This document shows positions 53,866 through 63,049 of a DNA stretch of 64,000 nt, one piece after another (position 1 is the stretch's first letter; the number at the start of each line of letters is the position of its first letter). Both the position numbers and the translations under genes were made by a program. The notes beneath the pieces are model-generated. The model saw nothing but the letters and a program-made list of their open reading frames with translations, had not been told where the DNA came from and searched no databases. The DNA comes from Vampirovibrionales bacterium (GTDB lineage: Bacteria > Cyanobacteriota > Vampirovibrionia > Vampirovibrionales > Vampirovibrionaceae): the NCBI GenBank assembly GCA_029866025.1, contig JARXAD010000007.1, forward strand, positions 1-64,000. The letters are read 5' to 3'.

Positions 53866-54753
53866 GTGACCACCGCCACCAATAACCTGCCAATGCCTTG
53901 GGCCCCAACTGAGATTCCTTCCAACCTGTACAAGCTGGCCAACCCCTTTACCGCTACGGTGTTGGAAAATCGTCGTTTGACCCAGGCCGAATCTCCCAAC
54001 GATGTGCGCCACATTGTGATGAACCTGGAAGGCAGTGAGTATCGTTACCTGGATGGCCAAAGTGTGGGCGTATTGCCCCCTGGTACAACCGATGACGGCA
54101 AAGCCCACAAACTGCGCCTGTATTCCATTGCGTCTCCCAGTGTGGGCGACGATGGCCACGGGAAAACCGTGACGCTTTGCGTGAAACGAGCGCTCAGCAA
54201 GGGGCATCCGCCGGGGGTGTGCAGTAGTTTTTTGTGTAATAGCCAGCCGGGCGATACCGTCAATCTTACCGGCCCTGTGGGCAAGGCCTTTCTCATGCCA
54301 CCTGTGGAAAACGGCCACATGATTATGATTGCGACCGGAACGGGCATTGCGCCGTTTCGTGCCTTTTTAAAAACCCGTTATAACCAACGTGCCCACGAAA
54401 CGGGCCAAAGCTGGCTGTTTTTTGGCTGCCAAACCCAGCAAGATATGCTATACGCTGATGAGCTGGCCAGCTACGACCCCAACACCTTTAATTTGGTAAC
54501 GGCCATTAGCCGCGAACAGCAAAACAAAGACGGCGGGCGTATGTATGTGCAACACCGTTTGCAAGAGCAAGCCGAGACCCTGTTTAATCTGCTAAAAGAC
54601 GAACGCACCTACATTTACATGTGTGGCCTGCGGGGTATGGAGCCGGGCGTGATGGAAGGCCTCGCCGGTGCGGCGGCTTCTCAAGGGATTGATTGGGATA
54701 GCTTTTTGGCCGACCTGAAAGCCCAGCACCGCTGGCACGTGGAAGTATACTAA
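53866..54753 (+). CDS. petH: plant-type ferredoxin-NADP+ reductase
   Basis: This 295-residue flavoenzyme moves electrons between ferredoxin and NADP(H). It has the FAD-binding RLYSIASPSVGDDGHGKTVTLCVKRA, SSFLCNSQPGDTVNLTGPVGK, the NADP-binding MIATGTGIAPFRAFLKTRY, and a C-terminal Tyr (WHVEVY), as in chloroplast and cyanobacterial FNR. The phycobilisome-linker extension of cyanobacterial PetH is absent. GTG start with GGGAG about 9 nt upstream. It stands alone. In a non-photosynthetic cell it would more likely make reduced ferredoxin or NADPH in metabolism. Confidence 0.9.
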   Translation: MTTATNNLPMPWAPTEIPSNLYKLANPFTATVLENRRLTQAESPNDVRHIVMNLEGSEYRYLDGQSVGVLPPGTTDDGKAHKLRLYSIASPSVGDDGHGKTVTLCVKRALSKGHPPGVCSSFLCNSQPGDTVNLTGPVGKAFLMPPVENGHMIMIATGTGIAPFRAFLKTRYNQRAHETGQSWLFFGCQTQQDMLYADELASYDPNTFNLVTAISREQQNKDGGRMYVQHRLQEQAETLFNLLKDERTYIYMCGLRGMEPGVMEGLAGAAASQGIDWDSFLADLKAQHRWHVEVY

Positions 54754-54843
54754 ACCTCTGCTGCTTACCATGTGTTTTAGGCAATTGGAGTGCTTCACCA
54801 TACTTTAATGGAGATACCATTATTGTCATAAAGCCATTCGCTG

Positions 54844-55893
54844 ATGCTTACCATAACGTCTCCTTCTTTCTCTGGCATTTCAACTCCTAAAAAAAGCACT
54901 GTCTCGAATGACCCTAAAAAACCCGAGACGTTACCCACATCCCCTACCACCAAGGGAAGTCGGCAACCAGTTTACCTCCATCAGTGGGGAATGGGTTTGT
55001 GGCCTTTCAAGCTTATTGGCAAACCCAAACCTGTTGAGTTGGTGCATGTAAACATTGGGCTCCACAACTTACCCAAGGAACTGGTTGACTTAAAAATCGC
55101 TCACCTCTCTGATCTACATGCCCACCACGATTATGGACGACTCCCAAAAAACTACTGGGAAAATGCCATCGATAAAGTAGTAGAGGCAAAACCGGACGTC
55201 ATTGTATTTACCGGGGACGCCGTGCACTTGGGTAGCCATTTTTTAACAAAGGCCACCAAACTCTTAAGTCAGCTGCCAAAAAACACCCCGAAAATAGCCG
55301 TTTTGGGGAATCACGACATGGCCGATGGCCAACACGGCAAAGGGGCGTCTCAAGCGCTAAAAGATGCTGGTTTTATTGTGTTAGAAGATAGCGTTACCGA
55401 TATTATGCTACGTGGCAAGCGTATACGGCTACTGGGTGCAAAAGATTGCTGTGGAGAAAAAGGGAGTCTTAGCAATGTTCTAGCCAAGCAAAGTATTCAG
55501 GCTTTAAGAGAAGTCTTAAACAAGGTTCGTTATCATCAGACCCCTGCTGATTTAAAAATTGGCTTGGTTCATCACCCTGATTTGGCTAAAAAGCTGAAAA
55601 AAAACAATCTGAATGCGCAGCTCTTTCTCGCAGGCCATACTCACGGAGGGCATCATCAATTTAAGAAAGAGCCATTAAAAGGGCTCTACAAATGGGCTAA
55701 AGAGAGATTTGCTTTTGGGACCCCCAAGTACAACCACAAACTCTACACCATCTACGGAAATAGAAAGCTCTATGTATCTGGCGGAATGGCTACCCATATG
55801 CAAATTAAATGGGAGCATCCCCTCGCTACTATGCCCCCCATTCGCTTTGGCATGCCCCCCGAAATTCCTATATTAACCTTGAAGCAGGCTTAG
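54844..55893 (+). CDS. metallophosphoesterase (YkuE-like)
   Basis: The 349-residue protein has the calcineurin-like metal-binding motifs DLKIAHLSDLHAHHDYG (D, H), VIVFTGDAVHLGS, IAVLGNHDMADG and LFLAGHTHGGHHQ. Proteins of this type include UDP-diacylglucosamine hydrolase-like and YkuE enzymes; the substrate is unknown. The N-terminal 80 residues (Lys, Thr and Pro-rich, with a hydrophobic patch) may anchor it. Its codons are AT-richer than those of neighbouring genes. No clear Shine-Dalgarno is seen. It is convergent with, and overlaps by 4 nt, the ABC permease gene. Confidence 0.82.
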   Translation: MLTITSPSFSGISTPKKSTVSNDPKKPETLPTSPTTKGSRQPVYLHQWGMGLWPFKLIGKPKPVELVHVNIGLHNLPKELVDLKIAHLSDLHAHHDYGRLPKNYWENAIDKVVEAKPDVIVFTGDAVHLGSHFLTKATKLLSQLPKNTPKIAVLGNHDMADGQHGKGASQALKDAGFIVLEDSVTDIMLRGKRIRLLGAKDCCGEKGSLSNVLAKQSIQALREVLNKVRYHQTPADLKIGLVHHPDLAKKLKKNNLNAQLFLAGHTHGGHHQFKKEPLKGLYKWAKERFAFGTPKYNHKLYTIYGNRKLYVSGGMATHMQIKWEHPLATMPPIRFGMPPEIPILTLKQA

Positions 55894-56807
55894 TTGGAGT
55901 TTTGAAAATGTTTTTGCGATAAGCCAAGGCCCGCCAATAACACAAAGAGCAACACCCCCAAAGCGGCGGCGGCGCCAATATTAAATTGTTCAAAAGCCAG
56001 CTTTACCAGCCAAAACACCCACAGGGTGGTGGCGTTATTGGGCCCCCCCCGTGTGAGTAGATACACACTATCAAAGGTTTGGCAAGTATTAATGAGAGTC
56101 ACCGTCACCACAAACACCACGGTGGGCCACAACAGTGGTAGCGTAATTTTGCTCAACGCCTTCAGCCCGCTGGCGCCATCCAACTTAGCGGCTTCCAGCA
56201 CACTGTCTGGGATAGCTTGCAGCCCTGCCAAAAATAAAATGACGGTATAACCCACGTGTTTCCACACATGCAAGGCCACCAATGCCCCCAAAGCCGTGCG
56301 TTCATCGTACAACCACACCATGGGCTGACCGCCATTCAGCCAATTTAAAGCCCCAACCCATTGTAAGAGTTGATTGAGTAATCCAGTGGCCGGATCATAA
56401 ATCCAACCCCATACCAAGGCCACGCTAACCAGGGGAGCCACCACCGGTGTAAAACTTAACCATTGAATCCACTTGGCGCTTCGGGTGGCCTGTTGATGCA
56501 ACCACAGTGCCAGCCCTAGGCCCAATATCAACTCAAACACCGTAACCAACACCACAAACCACAGGGTTTGGGTCATCACCTTGGCAAACAACGGATCCAT
56601 TAACAGCGTTTGATACTGGTGGAGCCCTACCCACTGGGGCGCACCCAGCATATCCCAATGAGTAAAACTAAGGCCCAACGATGCTACGGTAGGAAGCCAC
56701 GTAAACAGAATAAGCCCCAACAGGACGGGTGCCACCAACCACCAGCCAAGAGTGTTTGACCAAAGTGTATTGGAGCAAAGGGACGACGGTTTTTGTGGAG
56801 GTGTCAT
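55890..56807 (-). CDS. ABC sugar transporter permease (MalF/UgpA-like)
   Basis: This 305-residue inner-membrane permease has six hydrophobic segments and the EAA loop EAAKLDGASGLKALSKITLPLLWP (about residues 208-231) that docks the ATPase. It overlaps the solute-binding protein gene by 4 nt (ATGA), so the two are co-translated. The partner permease (UgpE/MalG) and the ATPase are not nearby: the gene ends at the convergent metallophosphoesterase gene. The importer is presumably completed by genes elsewhere. Confidence 0.9.
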   Translation of the reverse strand: MTPPQKPSSLCSNTLWSNTLGWWLVAPVLLGLILFTWLPTVASLGLSFTHWDMLGAPQWVGLHQYQTLLMDPLFAKVMTQTLWFVVLVTVFELILGLGLALWLHQQATRSAKWIQWLSFTPVVAPLVSVALVWGWIYDPATGLLNQLLQWVGALNWLNGGQPMVWLYDERTALGALVALHVWKHVGYTVILFLAGLQAIPDSVLEAAKLDGASGLKALSKITLPLLWPTVVFVVTVTLINTCQTFDSVYLLTRGGPNNATTLWVFWLVKLAFEQFNIGAAAALGVLLFVLLAGLGLSQKHFQNSN

Positions 56808-58111
56808 GAGGAGAAGCCCCCGTGTGTGTTATGGCAAAAACGCTGAGCCAAGGGTTGAAGCGCAGTTGATAACTGCTCCGGTGTAGCTTCGGTATCCCAA
56901 TAGGGTTCCAAGGCCTGAGCCAACGCCGCTTCCACTTCGGGCCATTGAGCGTGGCTAGGGGTGGGTTGTCCTGTCGCGATGCTTTTACGCACCACACGGT
57001 AAAAAGCCGGCTCGTTGGCTAACGTTTTTTTTGCGACAGAGGAGCGCGCAGCTACCAATAAACCACTGGTCGCTTGGGCGTAAAGTACTCGCTCACTGGT
57101 GAGAAAATCCACCAGTTCCCGAGCCTCTCTTTGATGCTGAGAGACTTTGGCAATAACATAGCCTGTCGCGTCTACTCCTGTGGTACTACCCGCTTGCCCT
57201 GCTGGCAAAGGCCACACTCCCCAATTAAAGCGAGCTTGCTCGCGCAAAAGGGGCACTGTCCATCGGCCTGTCACTAAAAACGCCAGCCGTTGCTGCAAAA
57301 ACAGCTGGGTCATGGTGGTGCGCGCCGAGTCCTTCCGCAGGGGAGCATGGCCTTGAGCCGTTAAGCGCATATAATCGGCTAAGGCTTTGGTCGCCTTGGG
57401 CGTGTGCAGATTAAAACAGCCGTGGTTGTCCCAAAGTTGGCCGCTATTGCCCCACACCCACGGTAGCCAGTACAAAGGGGGTTCACGGTAAAACGACAGG
57501 GGGTAAACCTTTTCAGAAAGAGGTGTTTTTGGTTGGGCTTGAAGGATTTTTTGGTTAAGCCTTCCCATCTCCTCAAGGGTCCAATGGCGCGATGGGTAAG
57601 GGACCCCAAAACGCCGAAGCACATCGGTATTGACCAAAACCACCAAAGTAGAGACATCCCGTGGAATGGCCATCAACTGCCCATTTACTTGCAACGATTT
57701 TAGAGCCGTTGGGAAAAAAGTGCGGGCCTCTTTTGTGGGCAGCTTGATTGGCTCCAACAGCCCATGGCTGGCAAAAGGGGGGACTTGCCAGCTGTTCATC
57801 AGCATGACATCGGGCAGAAGATTGCTAACCGCCAGTAAGTGGAGCTTGGTTAAATAGCTTTCTGGGATATGACTGACATGCACCCGAATACGCAGGTGTT
57901 CTTCTTCAAAGCGAACCAATTGGTGGCGCAAGGTAGCCAGCTCTTGGGCGCCACCCCACGTAGAGAGAGTTAACGTAACCGTTTCTCCCTGTGGAATGGG
58001 AGGAAGTACTTGATTGCATCTATTGAACCCCAGCAATAAAAAAATCAGCAGCCCGCCCGCCAACCAAGGCCAAGCAGCAGCTACTCTATAGTCTGTGGGG
58101 AAAAAACGCAT
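56804..58111 (-). CDS. ABC transporter extracellular solute-binding protein (sugar type)
   Basis: The 435-residue protein has a hydrophobic N-terminal segment (WLAGGLLIFLLLGF, no clear lipobox) and the family 1 solute-binding fold: TLTLSTWGGAQELATLRHQLVRFEEEHLRIRV, LPDVMLMNSWQVPPFASHG and GVDATGYVIAKVSQHQREARELVDFLTS. It binds the sugar or oligosaccharide in the periplasm and delivers it to the permease. It is the first gene of a two-gene operon. Confidence 0.88.
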   Translation of the reverse strand: MRFFPTDYRVAAAWPWLAGGLLIFLLLGFNRCNQVLPPIPQGETVTLTLSTWGGAQELATLRHQLVRFEEEHLRIRVHVSHIPESYLTKLHLLAVSNLLPDVMLMNSWQVPPFASHGLLEPIKLPTKEARTFFPTALKSLQVNGQLMAIPRDVSTLVVLVNTDVLRRFGVPYPSRHWTLEEMGRLNQKILQAQPKTPLSEKVYPLSFYREPPLYWLPWVWGNSGQLWDNHGCFNLHTPKATKALADYMRLTAQGHAPLRKDSARTTMTQLFLQQRLAFLVTGRWTVPLLREQARFNWGVWPLPAGQAGSTTGVDATGYVIAKVSQHQREARELVDFLTSERVLYAQATSGLLVAARSSVAKKTLANEPAFYRVVRKSIATGQPTPSHAQWPEVEAALAQALEPYWDTEATPEQLSTALQPLAQRFCHNTHGGFSS

Positions 58112-58270
58112 CGCTTTAGCCTATCACGGCCTTGTCTACTCCGCGGTAAGCAACAAGCAAAATAACCAAAGGCGTTAAAAAAAGGAGGGCTTTACCCCCC
58201 AATTGTTAAGAATTTTAAAAGTGTGGTTTTTCGCTAGCAATTTTTAAAGCCCACACGCCTTTATCTAAGT

Positions 58271-58642
58271 ATGAGTCTAGAATTTTGTGTGAACGATATG
58301 ACAACCCCCAACGCCTCTGCGGCCTTTGTACACTACTTACAACACCAACCCGAAGCGTCCCAAACCGGCTGCTTACTGTGGTTATGGGCCAGCCAAGGCC
58401 CCGAAGGCCTCGCCAATCTCCAATCCAGTGCGCTTCAACACGTGTTGCACTCGTTAGAAACTCTGACCAGCGAAGAAGGCGTAACCATTCTCAGCCGCCA
58501 GAGTCTTAACGACGTAGTCGGTTGGACGGTCATGCACGAATTTGGCGTGCCCTTTAGCACCAAAAGCGTGTTCCCCCGGTTGGTGCAATCGGTATGCCAA
58601 CGGCTACAAGCCACCAACGAGATTCAAGCCATTACTGCCTAA
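58271..58642 (+). CDS. small hypothetical protein
   Basis: The protein has 114-123 residues and is soluble, helical and leucine-rich (LANLQSSALQHVLHSLETLTSEEG). Start ATG 58271 or 58298; neither has a good Shine-Dalgarno. An inverted repeat lies upstream: AAAGGCG at 58168-58174 with CGCCTTT at 58256-58262, and GTGTGG at 58221-58226 with CCACAC at 58251-58256. It stands alone between divergent transporter genes and glmU. No family is recognised. Confidence 0.5.
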   Translation: MSLEFCVNDMTTPNASAAFVHYLQHQPEASQTGCLLWLWASQGPEGLANLQSSALQHVLHSLETLTSEEGVTILSRQSLNDVVGWTVMHEFGVPFSTKSVFPRLVQSVCQRLQATNEIQAITA

Positions 58643-58680
58643 CATTTTTCCTAAAGCATCACCAATAGAGACGAGACTTT

Positions 58681-58755
58681 ATGGGACTACTGACCCTTTT
58701 CATCCGCGCCTTGCTCATCCGCTGGAGTGTCTACAACCAAAGCCGACCCGCTTAA
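58681..58755 (+). CDS. possible 24-residue hydrophobic peptide
   Basis: An ATG at 58681 starts a 24-residue frame with a hydrophobic N-terminal half (LLTLFIRALLIRW) and a polar tail, resembling small membrane peptides. It follows the gene at 58271 by 38 nt on the same strand. The upstream GAGACGAG is a weak ribosome-binding site. It could be chance. Confidence 0.2.
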   Translation: MGLLTLFIRALLIRWSVYNQSRPA

Positions 58756-58760
58756 TAGGG

Positions 58761-60194
58761 TTACTTTATCAACAGTGATGACAGGGTTTTACTGACCCAC
58801 CCAGCTAGAGTGGTTTGGCGTGGCCGAGCAATGGCCAAAGCATCGGGTGCTACCCCTTCAGTAATCACGCTACCCGCAGCCACACAAGCGTTTTTCCCAA
58901 CCGCTACAGGGGCTACCAACACACTATTGCAGCCTACTTTCACATGGTCCTCAATCGTGGTGCGGTGCTTTGTTTTACGAATGGGATCGTAATTGGCAAT
59001 AATGCTGCCAGCGCCCATATTCACGTGGCTGCCAATGTCGCTATCGCCTAAGTAGCTTAAGTGAGCAGCATTCGTGTTGGCACCAATGCTGCTGTTTTTC
59101 ACTTCCACAAAATTGCCCAAGCGCACATCATCCGCTACCACGGTTTGGTTGCGAATGTGAGCAAAAGGCCCAATGCTGCAGCGATTGCCAATCGTTGAAT
59201 CCTGAATCACACTGGCAAGCACTGAGGTGTGATTCCCAATAGAAACAACCCCTACTAGCTGAGTGTTGGCTCCAATTTTGCAATTATCGCCAATGGAAAC
59301 AGGCCCCAAGAGCTGGCAATTGGGCTCAAGAATCGTATCCGAACCAATGTGGAGGACTTCAGGAGAAATCCACGTGGTGGCAGGGTCAACAAAGGTCACG
59401 CCTTGGGCCATCCAGTGGCGGGTGGTCCGTTCATTGAGGAGGCGATGACATTCTGCTAAATCCGCTCGACTATTCACTCCCAGCATTTCGCTGTCGTCTT
59501 TTAAGGTAAACACGCCCACTGTTTGGTGGTGCTGGCGCGCAATGGCCACCAAGTCGGTTACGTACACTTCGTTTTGTGCATTGTTATTGGAAAGTTGCGA
59601 CAACCATGGGGCAATTGTTGGCCAATGCAACGCATAAATACCGGCATTCACCAGAGAAATAGCCCGTTGCTCTTCTGTCGCATCTTTTTCTTCCACAATG
59701 GCTTGCAATTGACCATCGAATGATTGCAATAGCCGCCCATAGCCTTTGGGGTTCTCTACCGTGGCACCCACCACCAGCATGGCCACATTGTTTTCGGTGC
59801 GTTGTTCATCAAAAGCTTGTTTTAGCTTCGCCAAGGTTTCGACGCGTAACAGCGGCACATCACCCGATAGCAACAGCACACACTCACCTAATGTGACGGC
59901 TTTGGCTACTTCTTGCAAGGCATGGCCTGTACCACACTGTGGTTCTTGCAACACGGGGTTCCATACTTCACCGCTCCGTGTCAGCAAAAAATCACTCACC
60001 ACATTGGCCTGGTGCCCCACCACCACGCAGCGCTGGCCTAGTGAAATACCCGAAGACTCCACCGTGCGCAGTACATGCTCCAACAACGGCAACCGCATAA
60101 GCGGGTGCAACACCTTGGGTAACTGACTTTTCAGTCGCGTGCCTTTGCCTGCCGCCAGTACAACCACGGCAACGCCGTGTTTATTAGCCTGCAT
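58761..60194 (-). CDS. glmU: bifunctional N-acetylglucosamine-1-phosphate uridyltransferase/acetyltransferase
   Basis: GlmU makes UDP-GlcNAc for peptidoglycan and lipid A. The 477-residue protein has the pyrophosphorylase signature LAAGKGTRLKSQLPKVLHPL and GDVPLL with EEKDATEEQ, then a left-handed beta-helix acetyltransferase domain of hexapeptide repeats (about residues 265-440), including GSIIANYDPIRKTKHRTTIEDHVKVGCN. Start ATG 60194 has GAAGG 7 nt upstream; ATG 60221 is an alternative. It is last in the minus-strand fabZ-lpxA-glmU group. Confidence 0.95.
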   Translation of the reverse strand: MQANKHGVAVVVLAAGKGTRLKSQLPKVLHPLMRLPLLEHVLRTVESSGISLGQRCVVVGHQANVVSDFLLTRSGEVWNPVLQEPQCGTGHALQEVAKAVTLGECVLLLSGDVPLLRVETLAKLKQAFDEQRTENNVAMLVVGATVENPKGYGRLLQSFDGQLQAIVEEKDATEEQRAISLVNAGIYALHWPTIAPWLSQLSNNNAQNEVYVTDLVAIARQHHQTVGVFTLKDDSEMLGVNSRADLAECHRLLNERTTRHWMAQGVTFVDPATTWISPEVLHIGSDTILEPNCQLLGPVSIGDNCKIGANTQLVGVVSIGNHTSVLASVIQDSTIGNRCSIGPFAHIRNQTVVADDVRLGNFVEVKNSSIGANTNAAHLSYLGDSDIGSHVNMGAGSIIANYDPIRKTKHRTTIEDHVKVGCNSVLVAPVAVGKNACVAAGSVITEGVAPDALAIARPRQTTLAGWVSKTLSSLLIK

Positions 60195-60230
60195 GGTGGA
60201 ACCTTCGGAAGATACTGACATGAATCTTAC

Positions 60231-61088
60231 CTATTCGCCCGTATCACTGGCTTCATGGCGGCGAATGCCACGTTTGCTAGCGCGCACAAAGGCCAACAGC
60301 TCTTGCACGTTGGGGTCGTGACCGTACTCGGCTTCAACTTGCGAGAGGGCGTCTTGCATTTGCAAATGGGAGAACCACAATAAATCATAGGCTCGTTGCA
60401 AATTGTGGCGTTGTTCTTGGGTAAAGCCTTTGCGGCGCAAGGCCACTTTGTTAATGCCTTGAATAGACACAGGACGTCCATCCGTCATGGCGAAAGGGGG
60501 AATGTCTTGGCGGGTGCCGCTAGCACCGGCTAACATGGATAACCGGCCAATGGCCACAAACTGGTGCACGATGGTGGCGGCGCTAATAAAGGCCCCATCG
60601 CCCACCGTAATGTAACCCGCCAGCAACGCCCCGTTGGCTAAAATCACATCATTGCCCAACACGGTGTTGTGGGCCACGTGGCTATTGGCCATCAACATGC
60701 AACGATCACCCACGCGGGTTTCGTTGCCTTCGCCACTGGCCCGATGGACCGTCACGCCTTCGCGAATCCAGCAGCCCTGCCCAATGACGACACGGCTGAT
60801 TTCGCCTTGATAGGCCATGTCTTGAGGATCACATCCCAACACCGCGGTGGGGTAAATTTTAGTGCCGTTGCCGATGGTTACATCTTTATCCAACACAACG
60901 TGACCACCTATTTCACAGTCGGTTCCAACAATGCACCGAGGCCCAATGAGGCTAAATGCGCCTACCGTCGTGTTGGCCCCCACGCTGGCGGTACTGTCCA
61001 CCACCGCCAAGGGGTGAATAGCCGCCGAGGGGTGAATATCTGGGGCCAGAGTATGGGCAGGAATGGACGACATTAAGGTGGCAGTCAT
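60231..61088 (-). CDS. lpxA: UDP-N-acetylglucosamine acyltransferase
   Basis: LpxA adds the first acyl chain of lipid A. The 285-residue protein is a left-handed beta-helix with hexapeptide repeats from about residue 18 (IHPSAAIHPLAVVDSTASVGANTTVGAF). It has the catalytic His in SHVAHNTVLGNDVILANG and GAFISAATIVHQFVAIG, then a C-terminal helical bundle starting at IQGINKVALRRKGFTQEQ. This C-terminal sequence separates LpxA from GlmU and LpxD. It lies between fabZ and glmU on the minus strand. Confidence 0.95.
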   Translation of the reverse strand: MTATLMSSIPAHTLAPDIHPSAAIHPLAVVDSTASVGANTTVGAFSLIGPRCIVGTDCEIGGHVVLDKDVTIGNGTKIYPTAVLGCDPQDMAYQGEISRVVIGQGCWIREGVTVHRASGEGNETRVGDRCMLMANSHVAHNTVLGNDVILANGALLAGYITVGDGAFISAATIVHQFVAIGRLSMLAGASGTRQDIPPFAMTDGRPVSIQGINKVALRRKGFTQEQRHNLQRAYDLLWFSHLQMQDALSQVEAEYGHDPNVQELLAFVRASKRGIRRHEASDTGE

Positions 61089-61134
61089 GAGATTCTTTCT
61101 AACAATGTTTCAGCGCATTCACACGACAGAAAGG

Positions 61135-61632
61135 CTACACAAGGTTGTCCACCAGAGAAAACATGAGTTCGCCTTCCACGGCTACTTCACCATTGACGCT
61201 GGCTTTGCAAAGCGATTTACCAATGGGGGGGCGGAAACGAATCAGTTCGCATTCCAAATCCAGACGATCGCCAGGCAGCACCATACGGCGAAACTTGACG
61301 TTAGTAATGCCAGAAAACACCGCCAGCTTGCCTTTGCCTTCCGGAATGTGGCTAATCAAAATGCCTCCAAGCTGCGCAAGTGCTTCTACCTGCAATACAC
61401 CTGGCATAATGGGACGATTGGGAAAATGCCCCTGAAAGTAAGGCTCATTCATGGTGATGTTTTTAAAACCCTTAATGGAGTGCCCTAAATAGTGTTCCGT
61501 GACACCATCCACCAATAAAAATGGGTAGCGGTGTGGGATGCACTGCATAATGTCCATAATGCTTAAGGGTGGTAATGATTTTTTGTCAGTGGGGGTCGAT
61601 TCAGCGGAAGGGGCTTGGGTCATCACAGTCAT
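61135..61632 (-). CDS. fabZ: 3-hydroxyacyl-ACP dehydratase
   Basis: FabZ dehydrates 3-hydroxyacyl-ACP in fatty-acid synthesis and competes with LpxA and LpxD for 3-hydroxyacyl-ACP. The 165-residue hot-dog protein has IMQCIPHRYPFLLVDGV, the catalytic His in GHFPNRPIMPGVLQVEALAQLGG and the Glu in the following helix. Start ATG 61632 has AAGG 11 nt upstream; a TTG at 61656 is less likely. It heads the minus-strand group with lpxA and glmU. Confidence 0.95.
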   Translation of the reverse strand: MTVMTQAPSAESTPTDKKSLPPLSIMDIMQCIPHRYPFLLVDGVTEHYLGHSIKGFKNITMNEPYFQGHFPNRPIMPGVLQVEALAQLGGILISHIPEGKGKLAVFSGITNVKFRRMVLPGDRLDLECELIRFRPPIGKSLCKASVNGEVAVEGELMFSLVDNLV

Positions 61633-61688
61633 GGGTTCAACAACCTTACAATCCAATACAGAGGTAAAGAAAGACTAAAATCATCGTC

Positions 61689-61694
61689 ATTATA
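61689..61694 (-). promoter_or_regulatory. possible -10 box for fabZ-lpxA-glmU
   Basis: The minus strand reads TATAAT at this position, about 57 bp upstream of the fabZ start. No well-placed -35 is present (best candidates have spacers of 17 bp with poor match). A -10-driven promoter in the divergent region between fabZ and lpxD is plausible. Confidence 0.35.
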
Positions 61695-61858
61695 GGCAAA
61701 ACACAGCCACTAGAGTGCCCAATGCCATTAGGGACACACAAGATGTTACGGAAGTGTAACGTTTTGGGCCGGTGTCAATTTTTTCAAAGCTGTGGCGCGG
61801 CTGTCTTCGTTACAATGGAAGAGGTTTATTTGTGTTTGCCTGCTTAGGATATTTTTGT

Positions 61859-63043
61859 ATGACTGCGACCCTAGCCCCTTCTCCAACGTCCTCATCGCAG
61901 TCGGCGTCACAGCTCTGGACAGTAGGGGGCCTAGCCGAGTTTATGACCGCTTTGGTAGGCCCAGGCGCCACCACTGAAGGACAAGTCGACACCCCTGTCA
62001 CAGCGGTCTCTCACCCCAAGTACGCCGCAGACCCCAACGCCATGCTGGTGGTGCTGGATGAAGCCATCATTCCGTTGCTGCAGCAAGCGGTTGCCCAACA
62101 AGGCCACCCTTTTTACAGCGTGCTTACGGCAGAAAAAATCACTCTGCCCAAGGGCATCGCGCTGGCTCAGCTTAAACACCCCCGCCCTCGTGTGGCCTTG
62201 GGGGTATTACTCAAAATATTTTCCACACCGCCTTACGTCACCCAAGGGATTCATCCCACAGCAATTGTTGATCCAACAACCACCCTCGGCAGTAACGTGA
62301 CCATCGGAGCTTATACGTTCGTGGGACCGAACTGCACGCTAGGGGATGACGTAACGCTTATGCCCCACGTGACCCTTGGCGCCAACGTTGCCATTGGAGA
62401 CGACTCGTGGCTGTATTCCGGCGTTCGGGTGGCCGATAATTGTGTGTTGGGCAAGCGCGTCATGCTTCACCATAACGTGAGCATTGGTGCCGATGGCTTT
62501 AGTTATGTGACTCCTGAAAAAGGCAGCGTTGAAGCCGCTAAATTGGGCGAAAAAATAACGGCCCAAAACACCACCATTCATAAAATTGAATCGCTGGGCA
62601 ACGTAATCTTGGAAGACGACGTGGAAGTGGGCGCCAACAGCACCATTGACCGTGCCAACTTAGGCCCCACCTTAGTTAAAAAAGGCACCAAAATTGATAA
62701 CCTGGTGATGATTGGCCACAACAACACACTGGGCGAAAACTGCCTGATAGCAGGCCAAGTAGGCATTGCTGGCAGCTGCGTGATAGGCGACCGCGTGGTA
62801 CTCGGCGGCCAAGTAGGCACCGCCGACCACCTAACCCTAGGAGATGACGCCATTGTGATGGCCAAAAGCGGTTTGATGCGGGATGTCCCCGCAAGCGAAA
62901 TTCACTTTGGCACGCCTGCCGAAAACCAACGCGACTTTTTTAAAAAATGGGCGTCTCTGGGTAAAGTGTCTGCCTTGCGCGCTACCGTAAGAGATTTGGA
63001 AAAACGCCTCAGCGACCTGGAACAAGCCACCCACACCCATTAA
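61859..63043 (+). CDS. lpxD: UDP-3-O-(3-hydroxyacyl)glucosamine N-acyltransferase
   Basis: LpxD adds the N-linked acyl chain in lipid A synthesis. The 394-residue protein has an N-terminal alpha/beta domain (from SQLWTVGGLAEFM) and a left-handed beta-helix from about residue 135 (IHPTAIVDPTTTLGSNVTIGAYTFVGP). It has DGFSYV, VGANSTIDRANL and catalytic IGHN in DNLVMIGHNNTLGEN. Start ATG 61859 has AGGAT 9 nt upstream. It ends with a coiled-coil-like helix (LRATVRDLEKRLSDLEQA). TACAAT at 61811-61816 could be its -10 box. lpxC follows after 6 nt. Confidence 0.95.
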   Translation: MTATLAPSPTSSSQSASQLWTVGGLAEFMTALVGPGATTEGQVDTPVTAVSHPKYAADPNAMLVVLDEAIIPLLQQAVAQQGHPFYSVLTAEKITLPKGIALAQLKHPRPRVALGVLLKIFSTPPYVTQGIHPTAIVDPTTTLGSNVTIGAYTFVGPNCTLGDDVTLMPHVTLGANVAIGDDSWLYSGVRVADNCVLGKRVMLHHNVSIGADGFSYVTPEKGSVEAAKLGEKITAQNTTIHKIESLGNVILEDDVEVGANSTIDRANLGPTLVKKGTKIDNLVMIGHNNTLGENCLIAGQVGIAGSCVIGDRVVLGGQVGTADHLTLGDDAIVMAKSGLMRDVPASEIHFGTPAENQRDFFKKWASLGKVSALRATVRDLEKRLSDLEQATHTH

Positions 63044-63049
63044 TCTTTT

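Noticed and set aside
58160-58262. AAAGGCG/CGCCTTT and GTGTGG/CCACAC considered as a riboswitch
   Set aside because: The pairings are short with long loops and share a base; no known riboswitch core was recognised.
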